Below the pieces are notes generated by a model. That model was not told the DNA's origin and searched no databases. It was given only the letters and a program-made list of their open reading frames with translations. From Bacteroidales bacterium (GTDB lineage Bacteria; Bacteroidota; Bacteroidia; Bacteroidales; JAADGE01), in assembly GCA_021648725.1 (NCBI GenBank), contig JAKISF010000029.1, positions 1 through 42,520 of the forward strand: a DNA stretch of 42,520 nt, in the 5' to 3' direction. The translations under genes and the position numbers were made by a program. Shown piece after piece: positions 1 through 8,049 of the stretch. The first letter of the stretch is position 1, and each line of letters opens with the position of its first letter.

Positions 1-148
1 CACTTACCCCCTATATATACCGTAAAAATAAATACTATTTTTAAAAAGCAAAATTTCAAAGAACTTTTTATTATATTTTTCTTATTTTTACACAGTTATG
101 ATTAATCCTTAACTAAACGACATTGATAAATATTGTATTATTGTAGTA

Positions 149-224
149 GATTTTATTGAAAATAGTTAGTGGGTTCTACTGTCTTCAATAAAATCAACAG
201 AAAAAACTAATTTTTAGAACCCGC
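149..224 (+). other. Candidate H-type RNA pseudoknot (two interlocked inverted repeats)
   Basis: Seen directly: GATTTTATTGAA (149-160) is the exact reverse complement of TTCAATAAAATC (184-195), and GTGGGTTCTA (169-178) pairs with TAGAACCCGC (215-224) with a single G-U wobble. The arms are interleaved (A-B-A'-B'), so RNA from this stretch would fold as an H-type pseudoknot: stem 1 of 12 bp, stem 2 of 10 bp, loop 1 of 8 nt, a 5-nt junction and an A-rich 19-nt loop 3. This is the main content of the otherwise gene-free first 359 bases. It lies upstream of the candidate promoter at 255-262, so it is probably not in the leader of the next gene. It may be a small RNA or the 3' end of a transcript from outside the window. 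No known family was recognised. Confidence 0.5.
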
Positions 225-254
225 CTTTAAGTTTTCTAAAAAAAGAACAATTAT

Positions 255-262
255 TAAATTTG
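255..262 (+). promoter_or_regulatory. Candidate -7 box for the propeller-PP2C gene
   Basis: TAAATTTG matches the Bacteroidota -7 consensus TAnnTTTG. The expected -33 region is only T-rich, without a clear TTTG. It would give a leader of about 90 nt before the ATG at 360. This is a weak call from one box. Confidence 0.3.
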
Positions 263-359
263 TATCTTAACTCAGATGTTAAAGAGTATATTCTGCTTGG
301 CACGATTAATGTTTAAAATTATATACCCATATTAAGTAAGCATAATTAAATATTTTACA

Positions 360-3300
360 ATGGATTTAAAACGATTTTTGTCTCTCATTTTAATAGTATT
401 CATTACAACTAATTTGTCAGCACAAATTGAAAGCAAAGGTATTCCCTACATAAAAAACTACAGCCGTGCCGAATATGACGGAAACAACCAAACTTTCTCA
501 ATAATACAAGACAACAGAGGACTGTTGTACTTTGCAAACAACACATATATCCTTGAATATGACGGGAAAACTTGGAACAAAATTACACTTCCGGGCGATC
601 CTAAAATATATTCTTTGGCAAAAGATGATTCCGGCAAAATATTCATCGGAGCACAAGGAGAGTTCGGTTTTCTTGAGGCAACAGAAGACGGGGGTATAAA
701 ATATAAATCATTAATTGATAAAATTCCGGAAGAAAAAAAGAAGTTTACAAAAGTAGATTATGTTATAAAAGCTCCCGATGGCGAAATGATTTTTCTCACA
801 CCGCTTATTTTATATGTTTATAAAAATGATACAATTAGTGCAATTGATGTAAATAAACCCGAAAATGTATTTATCAGACCTTATCGAATAAAAAACAGGC
901 TCTTTTTCCAAGAAAAGTTTTTCGGCATTTTAGAATATGCCGACGGAAAAACAACACTTCTTAAGAATACAGAAAAATTCGGAAACAAGTGGGTTGTTGC
1001 AATGTATCCTGCAGAAAATGATGATATATATTTCCCCACTTGGCAAGACAGCATTTATGTTTATTCCAAAAAACATATACATTCGTTTGAAAAATCACCC
1101 TTGTTAAAAAGTCTGTACAGTTCCTTTGTGTATGACAAAAATTATTTTTTGGGCGGTTTGTACGGCAACGGAGTTGTTATTACAGACAACAAGCTGAATG
1201 TCGTTAAGCATTTTTCAACAAGCAACGGGCTGCAAAACAATACTGTTTATAATGTTTTTGCAGATGAAGACAAAAATATTTGGTTAGGTACAAATGACGG
1301 TATTACCGTAATATTTCCAAATCTGCCTTATACCGTATTTTCCGGAAATTCAAACCTTACAGAAGCTGTTTACACTTCAATATTGTTCAACGACAAGCTT
1401 TATATCGGAAGTACAAATGGTCTTTTTTACAAAGATTTTTCAAAACAAAATTCAGTAGAAGGCGAAAAATTTGAATTGCTGAATAATGAAAAAGGTAATG
1501 TATATGTCTGGAAAGTTGACACTGCTCACAACAGCTTGCTTTGCGCAAGTTCCAGAGGCTTATTTGAAATAACCGATACAAAAGCAAACCCCATAGGACC
1601 AAGTGCAAGCGTTAAAAACTTTATTCGTTTAAAAAACAATCCGAATTTCTTGTTAACAATAACCGGACATGGTTTAATGTTGTTTGAATTCAAAGATGGT
1701 GCGTGGGAATTTAAGCATATAATAAAGAACTTTAAAGGGAACTATTGGCACATGAAAGAAGGTGACTCCGGTGCAATTTGGATTTCAGATAAAAGCAACG
1801 GGATTATAAAATTAAACCTAAACTCAAAAATGGACTCTGTTATTGAAGAAAAACTTTTTACAGAAGAAGACGGGTTACCGTCAACACATAACAACTATGT
1901 ATATGAAATCGATAATAAGATAGTTTTCACTACAACTGATGGAGTTTATACTTTCAACAATACAACAAATCGTTTTCAAAAAGATCAAAAATTTGCCGAA
2001 ATCTTTAATCGTAAAATCAGCATTACAAACCTGATTCAGGCTGCCAACGGAAACATTTGGTTTAAAGAAGAACTTGATGACCCGAAAGTAAAAAACAAAA
2101 AACATTGGGAATTAGGTTTAATTAAAAAAATTGACGGAGAATACAGCGTAATAAAAACCCCTTTCTATAAAGTAAAAAACAGAATAAACAGCATCAATCA
2201 AATTTCAGACAATGAGCTGGTTGTCGGAACCGGAGCCGGCTTTGTTTTATATAATTTAGATACAAAAAAGAAATTTGAAGAGCCTTTCTCTGCTTTAATA
2301 AGGAAAGTAGAATTTATTAAAAATGATTCTGTTCTTTTCGGCGGTGCATTTGTAAACGATTCCGGAAGTATTATTCAGTTACAAAACCCGAATAAAATAC
2401 CGAAAATCCCGTATGAGTTTAATGACCTGCGTTTTAACTTTGCCTCTGTGTTCTATGAAGAACCCGAAAAAACACAATATAAATTTATCCTTAAAGGGTA
2501 TGATACACAATGGTCTGACTGGAAGTATAAAACAGACAAGGAATATTCCAACATAGACCCCGGCACATATACAATGATTGTAAAAGCAAAAAACCTATAT
2601 GATGTTGAATCCTCAATGGCAGAATATACCTTCGAAATTCTCCCGCCTTGGTACAGAACTATCGGAGCATATATAGGCTATTTTATTTTATTCATATTAT
2701 TTATATACGGAATTATTCAGCTTAGTGTTTACCGGTTAAAAAAACAAAAAGAAAATTTAAAACGCATTGTTGAAGAAAGAACTAAAGAAATTCAAATTCA
2801 AAAAGAAGAAATTGAAGCAAAAAACGAAACTCTTTCTGCTGCAAATGAAGAAATTAGTCAAAAAAACAAATCTATTACGGCAAGTATTAATTATGCAAAA
2901 AGAATTCAAGAAGCGATGTTGCCCGTAAAAGAAAATATTTCTAAGCATTTAACGGATAACTTCCTGTTGTTTAAGCCAAGAGATATTGTAAGCGGTGACT
3001 TCTATTGGTATGCAAAAAAAGACAATAAAATAGTTTATACCGCTGTTGATTGTACAGGTCACGGTGTTCCCGGTGCACTAATGAGCATGATCGGAAGCGA
3101 AATTTTAACAACTATTGTAAATAATAATATTTTAAAAGCAGATGTCATTCTTGAGAAAATGAATGATTATGTTGTTAAGGCTCTAAAACAAGAAACCGGA
3201 GGTATGTCACAGGACGGAATGGATATGGCTCTTTGCGTAATTGATGTTGAAAATAAAACTGTTGAATACGCCGGTGCCAAAAATCCGTTGGTTTATATTT

Positions 3301-3617
3301 CTGACGGGAAATTAACACATGTCAAAGCCAGCAGACACGGCATCGGAGGATACCAACAAGAAAAGAAGACTTTTGAAAGCCATATTATCAAATACGAATC
3401 CCCTACTTGGTTTTATATGTTTTCAGACGGATACCAAGACCAGTTCGGAGGACTTAAAGACCGCAAGTTTATGATAAAGCGAATGAAAGAATTATTATTA
3501 AACATTCATTATAAACCAATGCATATACAACGTGATATTCTTGAAAAAACAATTGACGAGTGGATGATTAATACACCGCAAACCGACGATATTATTGTAA
3601 CAGGGTTTAAATTATAA
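360..3617 (+). CDS. Periplasmic beta-propeller sensor with cytoplasmic SpoIIE/PP2C phosphatase
   Basis: Predicted membrane receptor that dephosphorylates a Ser/Thr-phosphorylated protein in response to a periplasmic signal. Residues 1-22 are a signal peptide. About 40-680 hold two-component-regulator-propeller-type repeats (for example NIWLGTNDGI, AIWISDKSNGI, NIWFKE). About 685-762 is a Y_Y_Y domain (KGYDTQWSDW, PGTYTMIVKA). About 768-793 is one membrane span, followed by a Glu/Lys-rich coiled coil to about 850. The PP2C domain (about 870-1085) has its metal-binding residues intact: SGDFYW, DCTGHGVPGA, DGMDMAL, FSDGYQDQFGG and the terminal TDDI. In most Bacteroidota propeller proteins the output is a histidine kinase; here it is a phosphatase. 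The lipoprotein gene starts 22 nt downstream, so the two are probably co-transcribed. The ligand and the substrate protein are unknown. Confidence 0.9.
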   Translation: MDLKRFLSLILIVFITTNLSAQIESKGIPYIKNYSRAEYDGNNQTFSIIQDNRGLLYFANNTYILEYDGKTWNKITLPGDPKIYSLAKDDSGKIFIGAQGEFGFLEATEDGGIKYKSLIDKIPEEKKKFTKVDYVIKAPDGEMIFLTPLILYVYKNDTISAIDVNKPENVFIRPYRIKNRLFFQEKFFGILEYADGKTTLLKNTEKFGNKWVVAMYPAENDDIYFPTWQDSIYVYSKKHIHSFEKSPLLKSLYSSFVYDKNYFLGGLYGNGVVITDNKLNVVKHFSTSNGLQNNTVYNVFADEDKNIWLGTNDGITVIFPNLPYTVFSGNSNLTEAVYTSILFNDKLYIGSTNGLFYKDFSKQNSVEGEKFELLNNEKGNVYVWKVDTAHNSLLCASSRGLFEITDTKANPIGPSASVKNFIRLKNNPNFLLTITGHGLMLFEFKDGAWEFKHIIKNFKGNYWHMKEGDSGAIWISDKSNGIIKLNLNSKMDSVIEEKLFTEEDGLPSTHNNYVYEIDNKIVFTTTDGVYTFNNTTNRFQKDQKFAEIFNRKISITNLIQAANGNIWFKEELDDPKVKNKKHWELGLIKKIDGEYSVIKTPFYKVKNRINSINQISDNELVVGTGAGFVLYNLDTKKKFEEPFSALIRKVEFIKNDSVLFGGAFVNDSGSIIQLQNPNKIPKIPYEFNDLRFNFASVFYEEPEKTQYKFILKGYDTQWSDWKYKTDKEYSNIDPGTYTMIVKAKNLYDVESSMAEYTFEILPPWYRTIGAYIGYFILFILFIYGIIQLSVYRLKKQKENLKRIVEERTKEIQIQKEEIEAKNETLSAANEEISQKNKSITASINYAKRIQEAMLPVKENISKHLTDNFLLFKPRDIVSGDFYWYAKKDNKIVYTAVDCTGHGVPGALMSMIGSEILTTIVNNNILKADVILEKMNDYVVKALKQETGGMSQDGMDMALCVIDVENKTVEYAGAKNPLVYISDGKLTHVKASRHGIGGYQQEKKTFESHIIKYESPTWFYMFSDGYQDQFGGLKDRKFMIKRMKELLLNIHYKPMHIQRDILEKTIDEWMINTPQTDDIIVTGFKL

Positions 3618-3639
3618 CAAACTTATTTAGGAAACAATT

Positions 3640-4701
3640 ATGATAGGCAAAGTCAAAATATCAACTTTTTTGTTTTTAGTCTTAATCGCCATTATATTAG
3701 GCTCTTGCAAAACAAAATCATTATCTGTAAGAATTCTGAAACCCGCAGAAATTTTTGTGCCGACAAAAATTAAAACTTTGGCAGTTGTAAACAGAAGTTT
3801 GCCCACAAAAGGCGACGGCAGCAGGGTTGTTAATGTTATAGAAGGGTTATTGTCCGGAGAAGAAATATTTGCAGACAGATATGGCTCTGAGAAATGTGTA
3901 GCGGGCGTTGCCGACGGGTTGTTAAACTCTCCCCGGTTTACCGTTACCGTGCCTACCGGAATGGACGATATTCGAGGAACCGGAACTGCTCAATTTGCAG
4001 AACCGTTACAATGGTCAAAAGTTGAACAAATATGCAATGACTATTCTGCCGATGCTTTGGTATTATTAGAAACATTTGATTCAAACTCATCAAAAAAGTT
4101 CAGAGTAAACCAACGAAAAGAAACCGTTGACGGAAAAGAAAATTTTTACAACGAACATATTGCTTCAATTGATATTGCTGTAAACTCAGGGTGGAGAATT
4201 TATTACCCCTCTGAACAAAAAATTATTGACCAAAGCATTTTTACCGATCATAAAGGCTGGGATGCAAGAGGTCGTTCAAAAAGCGAAGCCGTAAGAAAAT
4301 TGCCGAAACAATCGAGAACCATAGAAGATGCCGGATATTTTGCAGGAAAGCAATATGCACACAGAATATCGCCTACATGGATTTGGGTTTCAAGAAAATA
4401 TTTTGTAAAAGGTAATGATGACTTTAAAGATGCAAAATATAAAGTACAAGCAAAAAGATGGGAAGATGCTGCCGCAATTTGGAAAAAATACGTAAATGAC
4501 GTTGATATAAAAATTGCAGGATATGCTTGTTACAATATGGCCTTAGCATCAGAAGTTCTCGGCGAATTTGACATTGCATTAGATTGGGCTCAGCGCGCTT
4601 ATTCTGAATATCACTTAAAAACAGCAAGAGAATACATAAGCACAATTGAACAAAGGATCAGAGATAATAATGCTCTTAACAGACAAATGAACGAAGAATA
4701 A
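3640..4701 (+). CDS. DUF6340-like lipoprotein with C-terminal TPR-like region
   Basis: Predicted lipoprotein of unknown function, 353 residues. The N-terminus has a hydrophobic stretch ending in a lipobox, LGSC, so Cys23 would be lipidated. The middle (about 40-240) resembles Bacteroidota DUF6340 proteins (KTLAVVNRS, DALVLLETF, GWRIYYPSEQ); this family name is from recall and is moderately secure. The C-terminal 100 residues are helical and Ala-rich (AKYKVQAKRWEDAAAIWKKY, ACYNMALASEVLGEFDIAL), as in tetratricopeptide repeats, suggesting protein-protein contacts in the periplasm. It follows the propeller-phosphatase by 22 nt and is likely in the same transcript, so a role in the same envelope-signalling circuit is possible but only inferred. 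Confidence 0.7.
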   Translation: MIGKVKISTFLFLVLIAIILGSCKTKSLSVRILKPAEIFVPTKIKTLAVVNRSLPTKGDGSRVVNVIEGLLSGEEIFADRYGSEKCVAGVADGLLNSPRFTVTVPTGMDDIRGTGTAQFAEPLQWSKVEQICNDYSADALVLLETFDSNSSKKFRVNQRKETVDGKENFYNEHIASIDIAVNSGWRIYYPSEQKIIDQSIFTDHKGWDARGRSKSEAVRKLPKQSRTIEDAGYFAGKQYAHRISPTWIWVSRKYFVKGNDDFKDAKYKVQAKRWEDAAAIWKKYVNDVDIKIAGYACYNMALASEVLGEFDIALDWAQRAYSEYHLKTAREYISTIEQRIRDNNALNRQMNEE

Positions 4702-4721
4702 AATAACTTCTCAGCAATAAT

Positions 4722-4790
4722 TAACAACAATATTAAGTTGTTGTTACAAAAGAAAGAAAAGAAAAATGAGCTGACTTTGATAGTTGGCTC
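4722..4790 (+). terminator. Two successive hairpins after the lipoprotein gene
   Basis: First hairpin: TAACAACAA (4722-4730) with TTGTTGTTA (4738-4746), 9 bp, 7-nt loop, no T tract. Second hairpin: GAGCTGAC (4768-4775) with GTTGGCTC (4783-4790), 8 bp with two G-U pairs, followed by TATATTT. The second could be a weak terminator, or a leader structure for the thioredoxin gene whose ATG lies 25 nt downstream. Confidence 0.35.
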
Positions 4791-4814
4791 TATATTTAGA
4801 ATAAAACAAGGAAA

Positions 4815-5807
4815 ATGAAAAAAACTATTACATTGTTGGCAATAACTTTATTGGTAACAACCGCATTTGCAAAACAAGCAACATTAAAAGGCAAGGTTAT
4901 AAATAATAAAAAATATAATGAGATCCACCTTCAAGACCTTTCATATAAAAATATTGAAACACAAACAATTGATGAAAACGGGAATTTTGAGTTTGAAACA
5001 ACCTTTAATAAGTTTGAGTTTTACATATTATCATTTGAAAAAGGAAAGTTTGTTGCTTTTTTCCCCGAACCCGGCGAAAAAACAGAAATGATAATTGATA
5101 TTAAAGACTTACAAAACCCGATAATTACAAATTCTGTTCATTCTGTGTTGTATTACGAGTACAGTAATAAATTAAGCAAAGCTGATAATGAAGGAAAGCG
5201 TGTTGCTTTAATCAAAAAAATGATTGATGAAAACACAAACTCTCCTGCATGTATTTTATTTGCAGGAATCCTCGGCACAGAAAAATACAAAGATTATCAC
5301 ACAAAACTGAGTGACGGGCTAAAAGCTTATTCAGGAAATTCGATGGTCAGCGACTTTATTAAACAAACAAACAATATAAAAAACCTGTCAGTAGGAGGAG
5401 AAGCCCCGGAAATAGAATTAAAAAATCCCGACGGAAAAAATGTTAAACTTTCTTCAACAAGAGGAAATTATGTATTAATTGATTTTTGGGCATCGTGGTG
5501 TCGTCCCTGCAGGGCAGAAAACCCGAACAATGTCAGGCTATATGAAAAATATCACGATAAAGGTTTTGAAATATATGCCGTTTCATTAGATAAAGACAGG
5601 GCATCTTGGCTGAAAGCAATTAAAGATGATAATTTAACGTGGATTCATGTAAGCGACTTAAAGTTTTGGCAATCAAAGGGTGCTAAAACGTATAATGTCA
5701 GAGGAATTCCGCATACCGTGTTGCTTGATAAAAAGGGAAAGATATTAGCAACCGGTTTAAGGGGAAAGGCTTTAGAAGATAAATTAAAAGAGTTATTCGG
5801 AGAGTAA
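4815..5807 (+). CDS. TlpA-like thiol:disulfide oxidoreductase (DUF4369 + thioredoxin fold)
   Basis: Predicted periplasmic thioredoxin-like protein of 330 residues. A signal peptide of about 19 residues ends TTAFA with no lipobox. The N-terminal half (about 20-190) resembles the DUF4369 domain that precedes many Bacteroidota TlpA/ResA proteins (ATLKGKVINNK, IETQTIDENGNFEFET). The C-terminal half (about 193-330) is an AhpC-TSA/redoxin-type thioredoxin: GGEAPEIELKNPDGK, then the redox motif WCRPC in DFWASWCRPCRAENP, and the cis-proline segment RGIPHTVLLDKKGK. It would reduce or isomerise disulfides in exported proteins, with electrons from an unseen membrane donor. Eleven nt separate it from the MazG-like gene. 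Confidence 0.88.
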   Translation: MKKTITLLAITLLVTTAFAKQATLKGKVINNKKYNEIHLQDLSYKNIETQTIDENGNFEFETTFNKFEFYILSFEKGKFVAFFPEPGEKTEMIIDIKDLQNPIITNSVHSVLYYEYSNKLSKADNEGKRVALIKKMIDENTNSPACILFAGILGTEKYKDYHTKLSDGLKAYSGNSMVSDFIKQTNNIKNLSVGGEAPEIELKNPDGKNVKLSSTRGNYVLIDFWASWCRPCRAENPNNVRLYEKYHDKGFEIYAVSLDKDRASWLKAIKDDNLTWIHVSDLKFWQSKGAKTYNVRGIPHTVLLDKKGKILATGLRGKALEDKLKELFGE

Positions 5808-5818
5808 AACAAGACTAT

Positions 5819-6169
5819 ATGGCAAGTATTCCTGAAAAACCAACATTAAAAGATTTACAAAACCATATAAAGAAAATAGGAGAAGAGCGAGGGTGGGATA
5901 AAAATAACCATTTGGAAATCTTTTTATTGCTGTCGGAAGAATTCGGAGAACTTGCAAAGGCAGTAAGAAATTATACCGGGCTATATACCGAAAAGCTAAA
6001 AGAAAACAATAAATATGAACTGGAAGAAGAGTTTGCCGATGTTTTAAATTATTTGTTTGACTTGGCAAACTGTTTTAACATAGATTTGGAAAAGGCATTC
6101 AGAAAAAAAGATGATGCAAACAAAAATAGAATCTGGAACTATAAAGGAAAAATAAATAATCAAACGTAA
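5819..6169 (+). CDS. MazG-like nucleotide pyrophosphohydrolase
   Basis: Small (116 residues) all-alpha NTP-PPase of the MazG/MazG-like superfamily, hydrolysing (d)NTPs to NMP plus pyrophosphate, probably as house-cleaning. The metal-binding pattern is seen as LLSEEFGELAKAVR (about 38-51) and LEEEFADVLNYLFDLAN (about 67-83), i.e. EExxE followed by ExxD. The protein is a single MazG-type domain, compared with about 260 residues for the tandem-domain E. coli MazG, so it fits the single-domain class. It lies 11 nt after the thioredoxin gene and 11 nt before the next secreted protein, so the three genes form an operon, although their functions look unrelated. The substrate cannot be deduced. Confidence 0.82.
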   Translation: MASIPEKPTLKDLQNHIKKIGEERGWDKNNHLEIFLLLSEEFGELAKAVRNYTGLYTEKLKENNKYELEEEFADVLNYLFDLANCFNIDLEKAFRKKDDANKNRIWNYKGKINNQT

Positions 6170-6180
6170 ATTCAGCAAAC

Positions 6181-6903
6181 ATGAAAACAAAACACTTACT
6201 TACATCGCTATTCATTTTGATTTCTTTTTCTGTCTTAACGGCACAAAAAGAAATTCATAATTTAAGTTTGTTAAAGTCAGAGTTAGATACAATTTCAAAG
6301 CAAAAACTACCTATTAATTCTGTTGCAGTTAACCAAAACGGAGACTGGATAATTTTATACGGAGATATCGGGTTTTCTTTTGTTACAATGCCGGAAAAGT
6401 TAACAATTAGGATTGACACACTGAACAAACAACAGAAAGTTATTAAAGATATTGATTTTGTCGGCAAAAACGGCTGGGTTTTATTGGCACAACAAAACGC
6501 ATTTTATTCCGACTCTTTGCCGGCAAAAATGTTAGCAGGGTTAAAAAAAATCAATCAAAAAGGACAAGAAATAAAAGCGGTTGATGTTTACGGAGAAAGT
6601 TCCGGAATAATTCTTTACGGAAAAAACTTTTATTATGAACAAAACATTAAAGCTCCCATAAAACAAAAATTGGATAACCTCAGAGGAAGAGGACAAAAAG
6701 TAAAAAGTATTGCATTTACAAATGATGGCGGCTGGGTATTGTTTTATGCGAAAAATGGGTATTCTCACTATAATATCCCTGTTACGATGTCACAAAAGAT
6801 AAAAGAAATTGTTCAAAACGGTTCAGAATTAAGCCGTGTATTCTTTTTTAATGATAAGTGGATTATTGTTTACGATGAATATAAATATGCCGGCAACTTA
6901 TAA
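6181..6903 (+). CDS. Secreted protein of five 43-residue repeats, function unknown
   Basis: I do not recognise the family. A signal peptide of about 21 residues ends VLTAQ. The mature protein is built from a repeat in which a hydrophobic 'GWVLLY' strand recurs at a fixed step: DWIILYGD (W56), GWVLLAQQ (W99), SGIILYGK (G142), GWVLFYAK (W185) and KWIIVYDE (W227). The spacing is 43, 43, 43 and 42 residues. Each repeat continues with an aromatic segment, a short Pro-containing stretch (for example NIPVTM, SLPAKM) and an amphipathic helix ending near QKG/RGRGQ. It may form a propeller-like or solenoid fold outside the cytoplasm. It is the last gene of the run starting at 4815 and is followed by a terminator. 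Confidence 0.75.
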   Translation: MKTKHLLTSLFILISFSVLTAQKEIHNLSLLKSELDTISKQKLPINSVAVNQNGDWIILYGDIGFSFVTMPEKLTIRIDTLNKQQKVIKDIDFVGKNGWVLLAQQNAFYSDSLPAKMLAGLKKINQKGQEIKAVDVYGESSGIILYGKNFYYEQNIKAPIKQKLDNLRGRGQKVKSIAFTNDGGWVLFYAKNGYSHYNIPVTMSQKIKEIVQNGSELSRVFFFNDKWIIVYDEYKYAGNL

Positions 6904-6925
6904 TTTAGATTCTTAAAATATCGGG

Positions 6926-6950
6926 GGAGGCTTCAGTCCTCCTCTTTATT
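6926..6950 (+). terminator. Rho-independent terminator
   Basis: GGAGG (6926-6930) pairs with CCTCC (6938-6942) around a 7-nt loop, then TCTTTATT. It lies 20 nt after the stop codon of the 43-residue-repeat protein and closes that operon. Confidence 0.6.
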
Positions 6951-7006
6951 ATTTATACAATATTTTTCACCTGTCATTGTAAATTAAACATAAAAATCAT
7001 CCTAAA

Positions 7007-7846
7007 ATGAAATTTGCAACCCTTTCTTTAATAATCTTTTTTCTTTCAAATATATCAGATGCACAAAACAGCTTTTCTGCAAAACTTATCATTCCGAAAG
7101 AAATACAACAAGGGGAATATTCAGACATTACATTAGACATATACAAACCCGAAGGCACAAGGAACTATACTGTTTTCACACAAGAAATACCGGACGGTTT
7201 TTTTGTTAAAATAGTTGATGCAAATGGTGCAAATCATACTCTTGACGATAATCTTTTAACTTTAACATGGGTGCGTTGCCCGGCAGATTCTAAAATATCC
7301 GTTAAATATCAAATATCATCAATGGCAGGTGTAACGGGAAACTTTAATCTTTCCGGGAAACTGGCATATATGGTCGGCAGCAAGCAAGGAGTGTTTAATT
7401 TAAAAACCTATGTATTAAATGTTGTAAAAGAGAAAACTGTTGTTATTAATAACGAAAATAATAATTATTCACAAAATTACTCTCCGCTTATTAACACAAC
7501 ACTGAAAGGTGTAAGTTGTAAACGAGCGATTACTTATAACAAAAAAACGAATGTTTATGAAGTTGGTGTTTATTTGAAAAAAAATGATGCCGGTTCATAC
7601 AGTATTACAGAAAAAATCCCGAAAAACTTTATATTCTCAGAGTTAGATTCACACAACGCAAAAGTCAGACACAGTTCTGATTTAATTCAATTTCTTTGGG
7701 TTAATTTACCTTCCGCCGGAAATGTTAAAATCAAATACAGACTAACACCAAAAGAATCGAATATCGAAGAACCAAAAATTTTCGGCAAACTTTCTTTTTT
7801 AAAAGACGGTAAAATATTAAATCTTACAATTACAAATAACGAGTAA
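7007..7846 (+). CDS. Secreted protein with two tandem Ig-like domains, function unknown
   Basis: Unrecognised 279-residue exported protein; a signal peptide of about 19 residues ends ISDAQ. Two beta-rich halves look like copies of one another. The first has FTQEIPDGFFVKIVDANGAN, then LLTLTWVRCPADSKISVKY and SGKLAYMVGSKQG. The second has ITEKIPKNFIFSELDSHNAK, then LIQFLWVNLPSAGNVKIKY and FGKLSFLKDGK. The shared frame is xIPxxF, (T/F)LWV, a polar P/SA loop, (I/V)KIKY and GKL. It resembles DUF11/CARDB-type Ig domains of adhesins in style only. It has no T9SS-type C-terminal sorting domain that I can see. The gap of 103 nt and the terminator before it make it a separate unit. Confidence 0.7.
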   Translation: MKFATLSLIIFFLSNISDAQNSFSAKLIIPKEIQQGEYSDITLDIYKPEGTRNYTVFTQEIPDGFFVKIVDANGANHTLDDNLLTLTWVRCPADSKISVKYQISSMAGVTGNFNLSGKLAYMVGSKQGVFNLKTYVLNVVKEKTVVINNENNNYSQNYSPLINTTLKGVSCKRAITYNKKTNVYEVGVYLKKNDAGSYSITEKIPKNFIFSELDSHNAKVRHSSDLIQFLWVNLPSAGNVKIKYRLTPKESNIEEPKIFGKLSFLKDGKILNLTITNNE

Positions 7847-7905
7847 GTTTCTTTTTGTGCGAGCTTCTCTCTCCCGAAAAATAAAAACCGAAAATCCCGA
7901 ATAAA

Positions 7906-8031
7906 CGGTTTGGCTATGCGGAGTGCGGGATTTTAAAATGCCACACTTTCAATTCACTACTAATTTTATTTGTTACTACAATGCTCATATTTAGTAATTT
8001 ACCCTCATTACGTATAGCCTTTGTTAGGGGC
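7906..8031 (-). other. attC-like recombination site of a gene cassette
   Basis: Read on the minus strand downstream of the restriction gene: R'' GCCCCTAAC (8031-8023), a 3-nt spacer, L'' GGCTATACG (8019-8011), a central region of about 90 nt, L' CGCATAGCC (7920-7912), spacer AAACC, then G (7906) followed by TTTATT. L'' and L' are reverse complements except for one position. R'' matches RYYYAAC except its first base, and it is the exact complement of GTTAGGGGC at the other end of the module (10483-10475). That is the relation expected when an excised cassette circle rebuilds its attC. The length (about 126 nt) is within the attC range. No integrase is present in the window. Confidence 0.5.
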
Positions 8032-8049
8032 TGGGCTTCGTTCATCTTC

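Noticed and set aside
7885-7934. Second interlocked pair: AAACCG/CGGTTT with AAAATCCCG/CGGGATTTT
   Set aside because: The arms are interleaved, but the first loop would have zero length across a 9-bp stem, which is not feasible for an H-type pseudoknot. The bases are better explained by the attC-like end and its flank.
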